From a virus, in the IMG/VR virus record IMGVR_UViG_3300020020_000029, positions 1 to 64,000 of that record: 64,000 bases of DNA, one strand, 5' to 3'. The position numbers were made by a program, and so were the translations under genes. This document shows, piece after piece, positions 13,600 through 21,026 of the stretch. Positions within the stretch are counted from its first letter, which is position 1. The number at the start of each line of letters is the position of its first letter. Under the pieces are notes generated by a model. It was given only the letters and a program-made list of their open reading frames with translations, ran no database searches and was not told where the DNA came from.

Positions 13600-14619
13600 A
13601 TGAACTTTCATCGCGAAGACGGATCGCCCTTTCCTTTTATTGTAGCCGAGCTAGGCTGCAGCCACAGTGGCGGGCTAGAGAACGCTAAAGAGCTTATACA
13701 TGAAGCTAAAAGAGCTGGGGCAGACGCAGTTAAGATACAAGTATATACACCTGACGATATGACTTTAAATCTAGATACAAAAGATTTTATAGTGAAAGAC
13801 GGTTTATGGAAGGGGAAGAAACTTTATGACTTATACGAAAAAGCTCAAACGCCCTATAAGTGGGTGGGGCCTCTGTTTGACTACGCTAAATCTATAAATA
13901 TACCTATATTTAGTAGTGTGTTCTCCGAGAAAGGTTTAAAACACTTAGAAAAGCATAACTGTCTTGCGTATAAAATAGCTTCTTTTGAGATAACTGATCT
14001 TTATCTAATAGAAAAAGTAGCCAAAACAAGAAAGCCTATTATAGTATCTACTGGAATGGCTAGCGCAAAAGACATTAAAGCAGTATTAGACATCACTTAT
14101 GCATCAAGTGCGCATTATCCAATATTGCTTCATTGTATAAGTGCATACCCAGCAAAACAAAGTGAGCTTAGCCTATCAAGAATACCATATTTAAAGAAGT
14201 ATTTTGGTGTAGACGTCGGCTTTTCAGACCACACAGACTCAATTAATACTGGCGCGTACGCTGTTGTAGCTGGCGCGTGTATGATAGAAAAACATATTAG
14301 GCTGATAAATTCACAATCTGAAGATGATAAATTCTCCTTAGACCCTCTCAGGTTTGAGGAGTATGTGGGGAACTGTAGAAATGCCTATGAGTCGTATTTA
14401 CAGGTGCAGCCCAAGGGAGAAGAAAGCTCTAGGCAGTTTAGACGCTCTCTTTATGTAATTAAAGACATAAAGGAAGGTGAAAAGATAACAAACAAAAACG
14501 TAGCAGCTATAAGGCCCGGCTACGGCACGTCTCCCGGCTTTCTTAGGGGCGTGCTGGGGAAGAAAGCTAAAAACGACATAAAGAAGGGAACACCATTTAT
14601 AGCGGGGTTAGTAGAATGA
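13600..14619 (+). CDS. pseudaminic/sialic-type nonulosonate synthase (PseI/NeuB)
   Basis: A 339-residue protein with the NeuB TIM barrel: FIVAELGCSHSGG near the start, GADAVKIQVYTPDDM, YEKAQTPYKW, YKIASFEITD, PIIVSTGMAS and GFSDHT. It ends in a SAF (antifreeze-like) domain (about 278-339; RRSLYVIKDIKEGEKIT, then RPGYG). It condenses a hexose with phosphoenolpyruvate to make a nine-carbon nonulosonic acid. The YEKAxTP motif favours the PseI (pseudaminic) branch over NeuB. Full length. Confidence 0.9.
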   Translation: MNFHREDGSPFPFIVAELGCSHSGGLENAKELIHEAKRAGADAVKIQVYTPDDMTLNLDTKDFIVKDGLWKGKKLYDLYEKAQTPYKWVGPLFDYAKSINIPIFSSVFSEKGLKHLEKHNCLAYKIASFEITDLYLIEKVAKTRKPIIVSTGMASAKDIKAVLDITYASSAHYPILLHCISAYPAKQSELSLSRIPYLKKYFGVDVGFSDHTDSINTGAYAVVAGACMIEKHIRLINSQSEDDKFSLDPLRFEEYVGNCRNAYESYLQVQPKGEESSRQFRRSLYVIKDIKEGEKITNKNVAAIRPGYGTSPGFLRGVLGKKAKNDIKKGTPFIAGLVE

Positions 14620-14918
14620 AAAGAGCTAAAATAGGCCGGAAAGCCAAAATCAATCCTGAAATGGCAAAGGTAGCAGAAAAAGAGAAACTTAGGAGGCTAT
14701 ATACAATACCCTCTCACGCAGTAAATGGCGCTTTTATAACAGATTTATTATTCCCCAAGTCTACTCTAGTTAGATTAACCTTTGTAGAGAGCGCTATGGA
14801 CCTGCAAGAGTCTTTCCCTGTGGCAGCTGTTAATATGCCTATAGAGAACTTACAACAATTATATAATCTTATGGGGGTGGTGCTTCAAAAAGCGCGAGAA
14901 AATAGGAGGTTAGATTGA
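14616..14918 (+). CDS. hypothetical protein in the sugar operon (100 aa)
   Basis: A 100-residue protein. Residues 48-95 (STLVRLTFVESAMDLQESFP, then PIENLQQLYNLMGVVLQKAR) weakly resemble the DUF3467 layout. Its neighbours overlap by four bases, so it is co-translated with the synthase. Function unknown. Confidence 0.5.
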   Translation: MKRAKIGRKAKINPEMAKVAEKEKLRRLYTIPSHAVNGAFITDLLFPKSTLVRLTFVESAMDLQESFPVAAVNMPIENLQQLYNLMGVVLQKARENRRLD

Positions 14919-15154
14919 ATAATGACCTAGATGAGTTTGAACAGTATCTATATAAGAAATTAGCAGATTTACAAGCCTCCTATAAAAAGGCTTCTGAGCC
15001 TATTATAAAAGAGTTAATTTACTTAGAATCTTTGAAGCCGCCTAAGCCTGTAATAATTATGCTTACAGAGGAGCAACAAGAAAAAATGAAGGAAAGAATG
15101 AAGGAAAGAATAAAGGAAAGAATAAAGGAAAGAATAAATGCGATACTGCGTTAA
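14915..15154 (+). CDS. small coiled-coil protein with TTG start and repeat tail (79 aa)
   Basis: The start is a TTG overlapping the previous stop (TTGA), with AGGAGG ideally placed at 14905-14910. The 79-residue protein is helical and charged. It ends in four near-identical copies of (M/I)KER, encoded by a 12-bp tandem repeat. Repeat number may vary among relatives. Function unknown. Confidence 0.5.
   Translation: MNNDLDEFEQYLYKKLADLQASYKKASEPIIKELIYLESLKPPKPVIIMLTEEQQEKMKERMKERIKERIKERINAILR
15086..15133 (+). repeat. 12-bp tandem repeat, four copies
   Basis: ATGAAGGAAAGA occurs twice, then ATAAAGGAAAGA twice, in frame in the 3' end of the coiled-coil gene. The repeat purine tract also carries AAGGAAAG sequences just upstream of the ATG at 15138, so it may double as the ribosome binding site of the amidotransferase gene. 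Confidence 0.85.
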
Positions 15155-16253
15155 GTGCCTTTATCCTAATACTAAGCCTGATCTTTTCTTCAATGACAAA
15201 GGTGTATGCTCTGCGTGTACAGCATTTGAAGCTCGTGAGAAAACAGATTGGGGTAAGCGAGAAAAAGAATTTGAGCTTTTGTGCGATGGTTTAATCCAAG
15301 AAGATTGGCGATACCACTGCATAGTTCCCGTTTCTGGAGGCAAAGATTCCCACTATCAAGTTATAAAGGCTAAGGAATATGGGCTTAATCCATTGGCTGT
15401 GTGCGCCGTTACTGACGATTTATCCTCTATTGGTAGAAAAAATCTTAATAATATATCTACATTATGCGATACAATCGAAATTAATCTCAATAGTGTGGTA
15501 AGGAGAAAAATAAATGCCTACACCCTCAAAGAAATTGGAGATATCAGTTGGGCTGAGCATATTACTATCTTTACTCTGCCTGTGTATATTAGCAATGCTT
15601 TTGGTATCCCTCTTATAATATGGGGTGAAAACCCTCAAAATGAGTATGGCGGGCCTTATAAATCTCAAACTACGCATAACTTAGATAATAGATGGCTTCA
15701 AGAGTACGGCGGGTTGAATGGGCTCAGAGTCTCCGATCTCATAGACCAGAAGCTATTTACCGACAAAGAACTAGCCATGTATAAGTACCCTTTGAATATC
15801 GGCCAGACCAAGGGCATTTTCTTGGGGCAGTATTTCCCTTGGCACGGCGACGAAAACGCGCGTATAGCTATGCAGCATGGGTTTAAAACATTCTATGGCC
15901 CTGTGGAAGGGATCGGTTATGACTACGAGAACATTGATAACTACCAAACAGGTATTCATGATTATTTTAAATATCTCAAATTTGGTTTTGGTAGGTGTAC
16001 TGATTTGGTTAATAACCATATTAGACGAGGCCACATCAGTAGGGAGGAGGGTAAAGAAATTGTTATGATATATGATGGGGTATTCCCCAAGACTTATCTA
16101 GGAACAAGCCTAGAAGATATACTCTCTAAAATAAACATGAGCGTTAGTGAGTTTTTAGTAGTATGTAATAAATTCGCGAATAGGGAGTTATTTGACTGTA
16201 CCTCTGGCAGACCCCCGTGGCCTCTATTCAGGAGGAATATAAAAGATGTATAA
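15138..16253 (+). CDS. N-acetyl sugar amidotransferase (WbuX/PseA/WbpG family)
   Basis: A 371-residue PP-loop ATPase. It has a Cys4 zinc site (C4, C7, C24, C27: CVKC...CSAC) and the pyrophosphate loop SGGKDS (66-71), followed by GENPQNEYGG and LGQYFPW, characteristic of the WbuX/PseA family. Members convert an N-acetyl group of a sugar to an acetamidino group, using ammonia passed by HisH/HisF-like partners. PseA makes the acetamidino form of pseudaminic acid. A HisF-like partner follows, but no HisH-like glutaminase was found here. Normal length. Confidence 0.88.
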   Translation: MRYCVKCLYPNTKPDLFFNDKGVCSACTAFEAREKTDWGKREKEFELLCDGLIQEDWRYHCIVPVSGGKDSHYQVIKAKEYGLNPLAVCAVTDDLSSIGRKNLNNISTLCDTIEINLNSVVRRKINAYTLKEIGDISWAEHITIFTLPVYISNAFGIPLIIWGENPQNEYGGPYKSQTTHNLDNRWLQEYGGLNGLRVSDLIDQKLFTDKELAMYKYPLNIGQTKGIFLGQYFPWHGDENARIAMQHGFKTFYGPVEGIGYDYENIDNYQTGIHDYFKYLKFGFGRCTDLVNNHIRRGHISREEGKEIVMIYDGVFPKTYLGTSLEDILSKINMSVSEFLVVCNKFANRELFDCTSGRPPWPLFRRNIKDV

Positions 16254-16437
16254 GGAATTTATAACTGTAGAGATGAAATACCTGATAAAAGATACTAATA
16301 TTAAACTACAAATAAGTACAGTAATTGATCCATTCGAACTTGATAAACAATTAATAGATAAAACTTTGTGTCTATTAAACACAATGTTTATGAGCATGAA
16401 AAAAGAAATAGAGAACAGATGCTCAAATCTAGAATAA
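16246..16437 (+). CDS. small hypothetical protein (63 aa)
   Basis: A 63-residue protein overlapping the amidotransferase end by 8 bases and the following gene by 19. It has alternating hydrophobic and charged residues and no recognised motif. Overlap on both sides supports coupling but reduces certainty. Confidence 0.45.
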   Translation: MYKEFITVEMKYLIKDTNIKLQISTVIDPFELDKQLIDKTLCLLNTMFMSMKKEIENRCSNLE

Positions 16438-17117
16438 TCCCGACACTATTATGGGATGGAGTACAGTGTGTGAAGCCTGTAGCCTTTGAAAGGCCCTATC
16501 GTAAATTAGGCCCAATAGAGCAATATATACAAGTCATAGAGCGCCGTAACGTAGATGAATTAATTCTTATAGACATAGAGGCGACAAATGAAGGAAGAAA
16601 ACCGAAATTTGAAGCTATTAACCGCTTTGCTTCTAATCTTTATTGCCCTCTTACTGTTGGTGGTGGAGTATCATCTTTGGACGACATCAAAGAATTGCTC
16701 GCTAATGGAGCAGATAAAGTTGCCATACGATCGATACCCGGATTAATCCCAGGGGCTGTAAAAAAATTTGGAGCACAGGCTATTGTATCTGTGATAGACT
16801 ATCAAGAAGGAGATAATCCTTGGGTTACTGCTGTGTATAATCAAAATTTAGGGGCAGGAGAAATATTATTAACTTCTATGTTTAGAGATGGAGGGTTCCT
16901 TGGATATGATCTGGATACTATTAGACTTGTTTCAAACGCCGTTCGTATTCCTGTCATTGCTAGCGGTGGCTGTCGCTATTCTTCTGATATGTTGGCGGCG
17001 ATAAGAGCAGGCGCTAGCGCTGTAGCTGCTGGAAGTATGTATTTATATACCGATATAACGCCTAGAGACTCCGCTAAACTTTTGAAAGAAAAAGGCGTGA
17101 ATGTGCGCTATGAGTAA
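16419..17117 (+). CDS. HisF-like cyclase homologue, WbuZ type
   Basis: A 232-residue TIM barrel. The start at 16419 gives MLKSRIIPTLLWDGVQCVKP; a longer in-frame start runs deep into the upstream gene. It keeps DELILIDIEA, LTVGGGVSSLDDI, GADKVAIRS and IPVIASGG. True HisF has Asp11 in RIIPCLD; here the matching residue is Leu, as in the WbuZ branch, which does not make imidazole glycerol phosphate. WbuZ-type proteins pair with WbuX/PseA amidotransferases, the gene two places upstream. Ammonia channelling would normally also need WbuY/HisH. Confidence 0.82.
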   Translation: MLKSRIIPTLLWDGVQCVKPVAFERPYRKLGPIEQYIQVIERRNVDELILIDIEATNEGRKPKFEAINRFASNLYCPLTVGGGVSSLDDIKELLANGADKVAIRSIPGLIPGAVKKFGAQAIVSVIDYQEGDNPWVTAVYNQNLGAGEILLTSMFRDGGFLGYDLDTIRLVSNAVRIPVIASGGCRYSSDMLAAIRAGASAVAAGSMYLYTDITPRDSAKLLKEKGVNVRYE

Positions 17118-17829
17118 GATAATATATCTCAAAGACAAAAAGAAAGAAAAACCTATTAACATAGGTATAGTCATTCAAGCTCGTATGACAAGTGAGCGCT
17201 TTCCTGGAAAATCTATGGCGATCCTTCATGGAAAGCCCGTTATACAGTGGACAATGGAGCGCGCTAAGAAAATTAGAGCAGGTAAACGGTTTGTTAACCC
17301 TTCTGTGATATTAGCTGTACCTGACACAGACGAAAGCGAGCCTATGCTCGTGCTGGCAGAAAGCTTAGGCGTGAGCAACTTCGTTGGAGATGAGCTAAAT
17401 GTCCTTAAACGATATTATGACTGTGCAAGATTTTTTGGATTTGATGTTATTATGCGTCTTACTGGCGACTGTCCTTTCATTGATAGCCGTGTTTGTTCCG
17501 AAGTTCTTCAACTTCTTCTTTGGCGTAAGCTTGATTATTGTTCTAATATTTTTCCTAGACGTACATATCCCAGAGGTTTGGACTGCGAAGTTTTCACGAT
17601 GGATTGTTTAGATGCAGCTTATCAGCTAGCAGAAACAGACTACGACAAAGAGCACGTTACGCCCTGGATGCAGAATACAAAAGAGCTGCTAAAAGCAAAC
17701 GTGGAACAGAAAGAAGATAAATCTAGTGAAAACTGGTGCATAGATTATCCTTGGGATATATCTAGGATCGAAACAGCTATAGGTACGAGTAAGTTTAAGC
17801 TCATACTAGTAGATGGAGACAAAAAATGA
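17101..17829 (+). CDS. cytidylyltransferase-family protein (PseF/SpsF-like)
   Basis: A 242-residue nucleotidyltransferase: IGIVIQARMTSERFPGKSMA (about 21-40), then MRLTGDCPFID and RRTYPRGLDCEVF. This is closest to the SpsF/CMP-KDO synthetase group (cytidylyltransferase family). In context it would activate the nonulosonic acid as its CMP sugar, the role of PseF/NeuA. SpsF-like proteins are less well characterised than PseF, so the substrate is inferred. ATGs at 17101 and 17110 both work; the first has AAAGG upstream. Confidence 0.78.
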   Translation: MCAMSKIIYLKDKKKEKPINIGIVIQARMTSERFPGKSMAILHGKPVIQWTMERAKKIRAGKRFVNPSVILAVPDTDESEPMLVLAESLGVSNFVGDELNVLKRYYDCARFFGFDVIMRLTGDCPFIDSRVCSEVLQLLLWRKLDYCSNIFPRRTYPRGLDCEVFTMDCLDAAYQLAETDYDKEHVTPWMQNTKELLKANVEQKEDKSSENWCIDYPWDISRIETAIGTSKFKLILVDGDKK

Positions 17830-18278
17830 GAGAGTTATACTTAGACACTGAATTTAATGGGTTTAAGGGTGAATTTATCTCTATGGGCATTCACGACCCA
17901 AAAGGGGCAGATTTTTATGCAGTTATTGATAGTCCGTATAGGCCAAACGAGTTTGTGACTAAGCATGTTTTACCTAATTTAAAGGACACTCCGATTGATT
18001 CAATTCTCTTCAGAAAAGAGCTAACATATTACTTTAGTAGTAAATTCGATGAATGTTGTGTATACGCAGACTGGCCAGAAGATTTTACCCATTTACTGAG
18101 TTTCTTTTGTGGGCCTAAAGGTAGAAAATATATTAAGAGAATGACTTTTAAACTAATTACTACTCCAGATATTCATATATCTAAGACACCTCACAACGCT
18201 CTTGAAGATGCTATAGCATTCTATAAGAATCATCAAGAGATGCTGAAGGAAGAGAGTCAAAATGACCAAACAAGTTGA
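17826..18278 (+). CDS. DEDD-type 3'-5' exoribonuclease-like protein
   Basis: A 150-residue protein. LYLDTEFNGFKGEFISMGI supplies D7 and E9 of Exo I, YADWPEDF carries the Exo II Asp, and PHNALEDAIAF the Exo III His and Asp. This matches the small Rv2179c-like exoribonuclease group found in phages. It lies in the middle of the sugar operon with ATGA coupling, an odd position for a nuclease. It may help degrade host RNA. Confidence 0.72.
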   Translation: MRELYLDTEFNGFKGEFISMGIHDPKGADFYAVIDSPYRPNEFVTKHVLPNLKDTPIDSILFRKELTYYFSSKFDECCVYADWPEDFTHLLSFFCGPKGRKYIKRMTFKLITTPDIHISKTPHNALEDAIAFYKNHQEMLKEESQNDQTS

Positions 18279-18894
18279 GTTGTGGCGTGGACCATTTGGT
18301 GACCAATATCATGAGCGCAATAAAGCTACTGACGAAGAGATAGAGAAGAGAGTCTCTTTCTGGAAAGGCGCTCTACAGCTTATATATACAAGGTGCGATG
18401 GTGCTGTGCCTAGAAGTATCTTAGAGATAGGCGCCGGTAATGGAGCCAACTTGTTGGCGTTGGGAAAGATATTCGGAGAAGGGTTAGGTCCTTATGAATT
18501 GTATGCTACTGAAATAAACGAAGAGGCTAAGGTTAATCTAACTACTATACCAAAGGTAACTGTACTTAATGAAATACCGACTGGTAAATCTATGGATTTA
18601 GTATTTACTTACGGTGTGTTAATACATACTCATCCTGCACATTTACTTAGTTTACAAACTAAGATATATAACTCTTCTGCTAGATTTATTATGTGTGCAG
18701 AGTATTTTTCTCCCTGCACAAGGCCCATAGAATACAGAGGCGAGAAAGAAGCCATGTGGGCAGATGACTTTGGGGGCCGTTGGTTGGATAGTTTTAAATT
18801 ACGACTTTTAGGGTGTGTATTCTGTTGGAAGCGAACAACAGGTTTAGATAATGTTACCGTATGGGCCTTCGAGAAAATGGAGTCAATGCAGTGA
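18262..18894 (+). CDS. pseudaminic acid biosynthesis-associated methyltransferase
   Basis: A 210-residue SAM-dependent methyltransferase. The N-terminus (ELWRGPFGDQYHERN) and ILEIGAGNGANLLAL (about 53-67) match the methylase family that accompanies pseudaminic acid clusters (pattern FGxxYxxRN). DLVFTYGVLIHTHP is the post-motif strand. In context it should add a methyl group to the nonulosonic acid or a precursor. Overlaps the exonuclease gene by 17 bases. Confidence 0.82.
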   Translation: MTKQVELWRGPFGDQYHERNKATDEEIEKRVSFWKGALQLIYTRCDGAVPRSILEIGAGNGANLLALGKIFGEGLGPYELYATEINEEAKVNLTTIPKVTVLNEIPTGKSMDLVFTYGVLIHTHPAHLLSLQTKIYNSSARFIMCAEYFSPCTRPIEYRGEKEAMWADDFGGRWLDSFKLRLLGCVFCWKRTTGLDNVTVWAFEKMESMQ

Positions 18895-19067
18895 TAGAAG
18901 TATGGGTGCTTGTATTAAATATCTCATATGGATCGCCACAAATACTACAAGTGCCCGGTTTTGTCTCTAATCTTGAGTGTCAAGACGCTGGAAAGAAAAT
19001 AAAAGAGAGCTTCTATGCACCCCATTGGGTAAAATACACCTGTGTCAGCCAAGGAGGAATTAAGTAA
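18891..19067 (+). CDS. small conserved protein with GTG start (58 aa)
   Basis: A GTG overlapping the methyltransferase stop (GTGA), with GGAG upstream, gives 58 residues. An ATG at 18861 is in frame but lies inside the previous gene. The protein has a hydrophobic start (VIEVWVLVLNIS) and a C-terminal DAGKKIKESFYAPHWVKYTC, a pattern I have seen in small proteins of phages and Rhizobiales. Possibly periplasmic. Function unknown. Confidence 0.55.
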   Translation: MIEVWVLVLNISYGSPQILQVPGFVSNLECQDAGKKIKESFYAPHWVKYTCVSQGGIK

Positions 19068-19585
19068 TGCTAAATATCGCTCTTGTAGATGTCAGAAACG
19101 TGGGGGAGCCTACTAAAACTTACTATGAGGCATTTTTATATGAGCTTCTGAAAGAGCGTAAGCCCTGGCAGAACATTTCTCATATAAGCCTACCGCCTTA
19201 TGAAGAGCACGTTACGCACGTGAGAACTTCAGACCATAAAGATTGGTTCTTGATCCAAGACATAGATACTAGGAAGTTAATAGGTAGTATTTACTTAGGC
19301 GTAGATAATAATATAGGTATACATATTAAAGAAGAATTTTATAGAATGGGCTACGGTAGAGTAGCCATAAGAACGCTTATGGCGCATAGGCCCGAGGTAG
19401 TGCGCTTCAAAGCGCATATAGCTCCAAACAACAGCCCTTCGCTCTGTTTCTTTATTAACTTAGGGTTTAGGTACGTCAGAACAGACATAGGCCCCGACGA
19501 GGATGTAACTCAGTTTGTATACTCTATTTTAAACCCGACTTACGACGAGGCGGCTGCGTCTGGTGAATCATCCGAACCGTCTTAA
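19067..19585 (+). CDS. GNAT-family N-acetyltransferase, possibly PseH-like
   Basis: The 172-residue protein has the GNAT core: LIGSIYLGVDNNIGIHIKEE, then RMGYGRVAIRTLM (acetyl-CoA pyrophosphate loop, Q/R-x-x-G-x-G/A relaxed) and NNSPSLCFFINLGFRYV (motif B). It ends the nonulosonate operon and could perform the N4-acetylation done by PseH between the aminotransferase and the hydrolase, or acylate another amine. The start has AAGGAGGAATTAAGTA before the ATG. Its 3' end overlaps the convergent gene on the other strand. Confidence 0.75.
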   Translation: MLNIALVDVRNVGEPTKTYYEAFLYELLKERKPWQNISHISLPPYEEHVTHVRTSDHKDWFLIQDIDTRKLIGSIYLGVDNNIGIHIKEEFYRMGYGRVAIRTLMAHRPEVVRFKAHIAPNNSPSLCFFINLGFRYVRTDIGPDEDVTQFVYSILNPTYDEAAASGESSEPS

Positions 19586-19868
19586 TTACCTTTGGTCTAC
19601 TATTAATAACAAGGTCTAATCTATTAGATAACTCTTGAAGACGCGAATCTTGTGCGTTCATTCTCTCGTCTTGTCTAGCAATATCTACTGTGGCATTAGA
19701 AAGAATAGTTATTTCTTGGTCCATTTTCTCTAGCGCCTTAGAGAAGGCCGACTGATGAGAATGAACAACTGCTAGCTCTGCTTTCATCTGCCAAAGGAAA
19801 TACCCACCGCCAATAATCATAGTGAGTATTTGTAAGATAGTACCCATATTAATTGTCGTGTCGAACAT
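19524..19868 (-). CDS. TM plus coiled-coil protein, possible lysis accessory
   Basis: A 114-residue protein: one N-terminal hydrophobic helix (about 8-26, MGTILQILTMIIGGGYFLW) and then a long coiled coil (about 28-92) with DIARQDERMNAQDSRLQELS, ending in a basic tail. The layout is that of an i-spanin or holin-associated protein, and holin and endolysin genes lie just upstream on this strand. No lipobox partner was found, so spanin identity is not supported. Confidence 0.6.
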   Translation of the reverse strand: MFDTTINMGTILQILTMIIGGGYFLWQMKAELAVVHSHQSAFSKALEKMDQEITILSNATVDIARQDERMNAQDSRLQELSNRLDLVINSRPKVIKTVRMIHQTQPPRRKSGLK

Positions 19869-20175
19869 TGGTTGACGCCTTTTTTAATATAAAATTATGT
19901 ATGGCCAACAGGCCACCAAGCGACGCTACAAAAACAGCGGACATTATCCAGTGTTGATTGGGGGAATAGTTGCTTAAGAACATATCCCGCATGGAAATTC
20001 CGCAAGCCAATAAATTAATAAAAATAACTGTCCAAGCGCCAACTACCCATAGGAGTTCTATGTATCTTTGTGTTGGATTACCATTAACTGTATGTGTATG
20101 TACAACCCTGGGGGGTAAATCATTATCGGGAATAGCGTCTCTTACTTGAAAATGTTGTCTCGGTTGTTCGTTCAT
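19849..20175 (-). CDS. two-TM membrane protein, possible holin
   Basis: A 108-residue protein with a soluble N-terminal part, TM helices at about 42-62 and 78-96, and a charged C-terminus. It overlaps the downstream coiled-coil gene by 20 bases. Size, topology and position fit a class II-type holin or antiholin, but no family match was recognised. Confidence 0.55.
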   Translation of the reverse strand: MNEQPRQHFQVRDAIPDNDLPPRVVHTHTVNGNPTQRYIELLWVVGAWTVIFINLLACGISMRDMFLSNYSPNQHWIMSAVFVASLGGLLAIHNFILKKASTNVRHDN

Positions 20176-20435
20176 TTAAACGCTCCAGTGAGGTTATCAT
20201 CGTCTTCTATTATATCACTGAATACGCCTTTATCTTCAAATATATCTTCTTTAGTTAGACCGTTACTTTCTTCTAGCTCTTGTACTACTTTATCCAATTC
20301 GTTTACTCTATCCTCCCAATCTGAATATTCATTCTCTAGACGCTTGAAGTGAGATATTATTTTCTTGCCTTCGGCCATTAGCTCTTTAGCAGCCTTGCGC
20401 ACATCGTCCAGAGTGTCAAGCGTCTTTGCTGCCAT
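20172..20435 (-). CDS. coiled-coil acidic protein (87 aa)
   Basis: An 87-residue helical protein (LDDVRKAAKELMAEGKKIIS, then LENEYSDWEDRVNELDKVVQ) with a strongly acidic end. First gene after a strong promoter and a GC-rich leader. No purine-rich ribosome binding site precedes the ATG at 20435; an in-frame ATG at 20378 is an alternative. Function unknown. Confidence 0.55.
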   Translation of the reverse strand: MAAKTLDTLDDVRKAAKELMAEGKKIISHFKRLENEYSDWEDRVNELDKVVQELEESNGLTKEDIFEDKGVFSDIIEDDDNLTGAFK

Positions 20436-20580
20436 GCCGTTTGCCGTGCCTCAGCGGGGGGGAAGGAAGGCCCGGAGCACCTGGGGAGCCATGGCCTGGG
20501 GGAAAGGCCGGGGGCGCTCGCTATCCGTCCTGCCAGGGATGCTGGGCCTTCCGAGTGGGGGATCATCACTCAGCAGAACG
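20436..20580 (-). other. GC-rich structured 5' leader
   Basis: The transcript from the promoter at 20586-20614 would carry about 145 bases of unusually C-rich leader. Two nested helices are visible in plus-strand coordinates: GGAAGGCCC (20465-20473) with GGGCCTTCC (20544-20552), and GGCCT (20493-20497) with AGGCC (20505-20509). Composition differs sharply from the AT-rich genome. It could be a regulatory or stabilising RNA structure. Confidence 0.55.
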
Positions 20581-20585
20581 GAAAT

Positions 20586-20614
20586 AGTATAGCGCATAGA
20601 GCCTCCGGTGTCAA
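20586..20614 (-). promoter_or_regulatory. strong sigma70-like promoter
   Basis: On the minus strand TTGACA (20614-20609), a 17-base spacer and TATACT (20591-20586): a consensus -35, ideal spacing and near-consensus -10. It drives the three-gene lysis-accessory block ending at 19524. A GTTGTATATAAC element lies just upstream of the -35, between it and the stop of the holin gene. Confidence 0.85.
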
Positions 20615-20627
20615 GCGTTATATACAA

Positions 20628-21026
20628 CTATCTATTAGCGAATACTTTAGAGATTTTCTCTAGCGATCTGCCGCCAACATAAGCAACAACTACCCATCCG
20701 GCCCATTCTCCTACCATGCCTAGAATAGGATCAGTTGTTCCCCAGCCTAGTACTTTATCGTATACAATAACTTTCCAGAAATAAATAATTACAGGAAAAG
20801 CCAATAGGGGTCTAATTATAGCTGTGTACCATCTACCCTGCTCGGCTATAATTAATTTATTAGCTTCTGCGCGAGCTAGTATTTCAGCGTTTATCTCCGC
20901 GATAGCTAGCTCAGTAGCTTTAGCGTCTTGTGTATTAGACGCTTCTATCTTTAGTTTGTAAGCGTCTACAAGCCCTTTTATTACAGAACCACCTAAGAAA
21001 TTAAGCAGTATCGTCAGGAACGGCAT
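20628..21026 (-). CDS. GTA-type 3-TM holin
   Basis: A 132-residue protein: an N-terminal hydrophobic helix (FLTILLNFLGGSVIKGLV), an amphipathic Ala-rich middle, then RWYTAIIRPLLAFPVIIYFW and VGEWAGWVVVAYVGGRSLEKI. This matches the three-TM holin family known from gene transfer agents and many alphaproteobacterial phages. It releases the endolysin by permeabilising the inner membrane. Overlaps the endolysin gene by 26 bases. Confidence 0.78.
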   Translation of the reverse strand: MPFLTILLNFLGGSVIKGLVDAYKLKIEASNTQDAKATELAIAEINAEILARAEANKLIIAEQGRWYTAIIRPLLAFPVIIYFWKVIVYDKVLGWGTTDPILGMVGEWAGWVVVAYVGGRSLEKISKVFANR

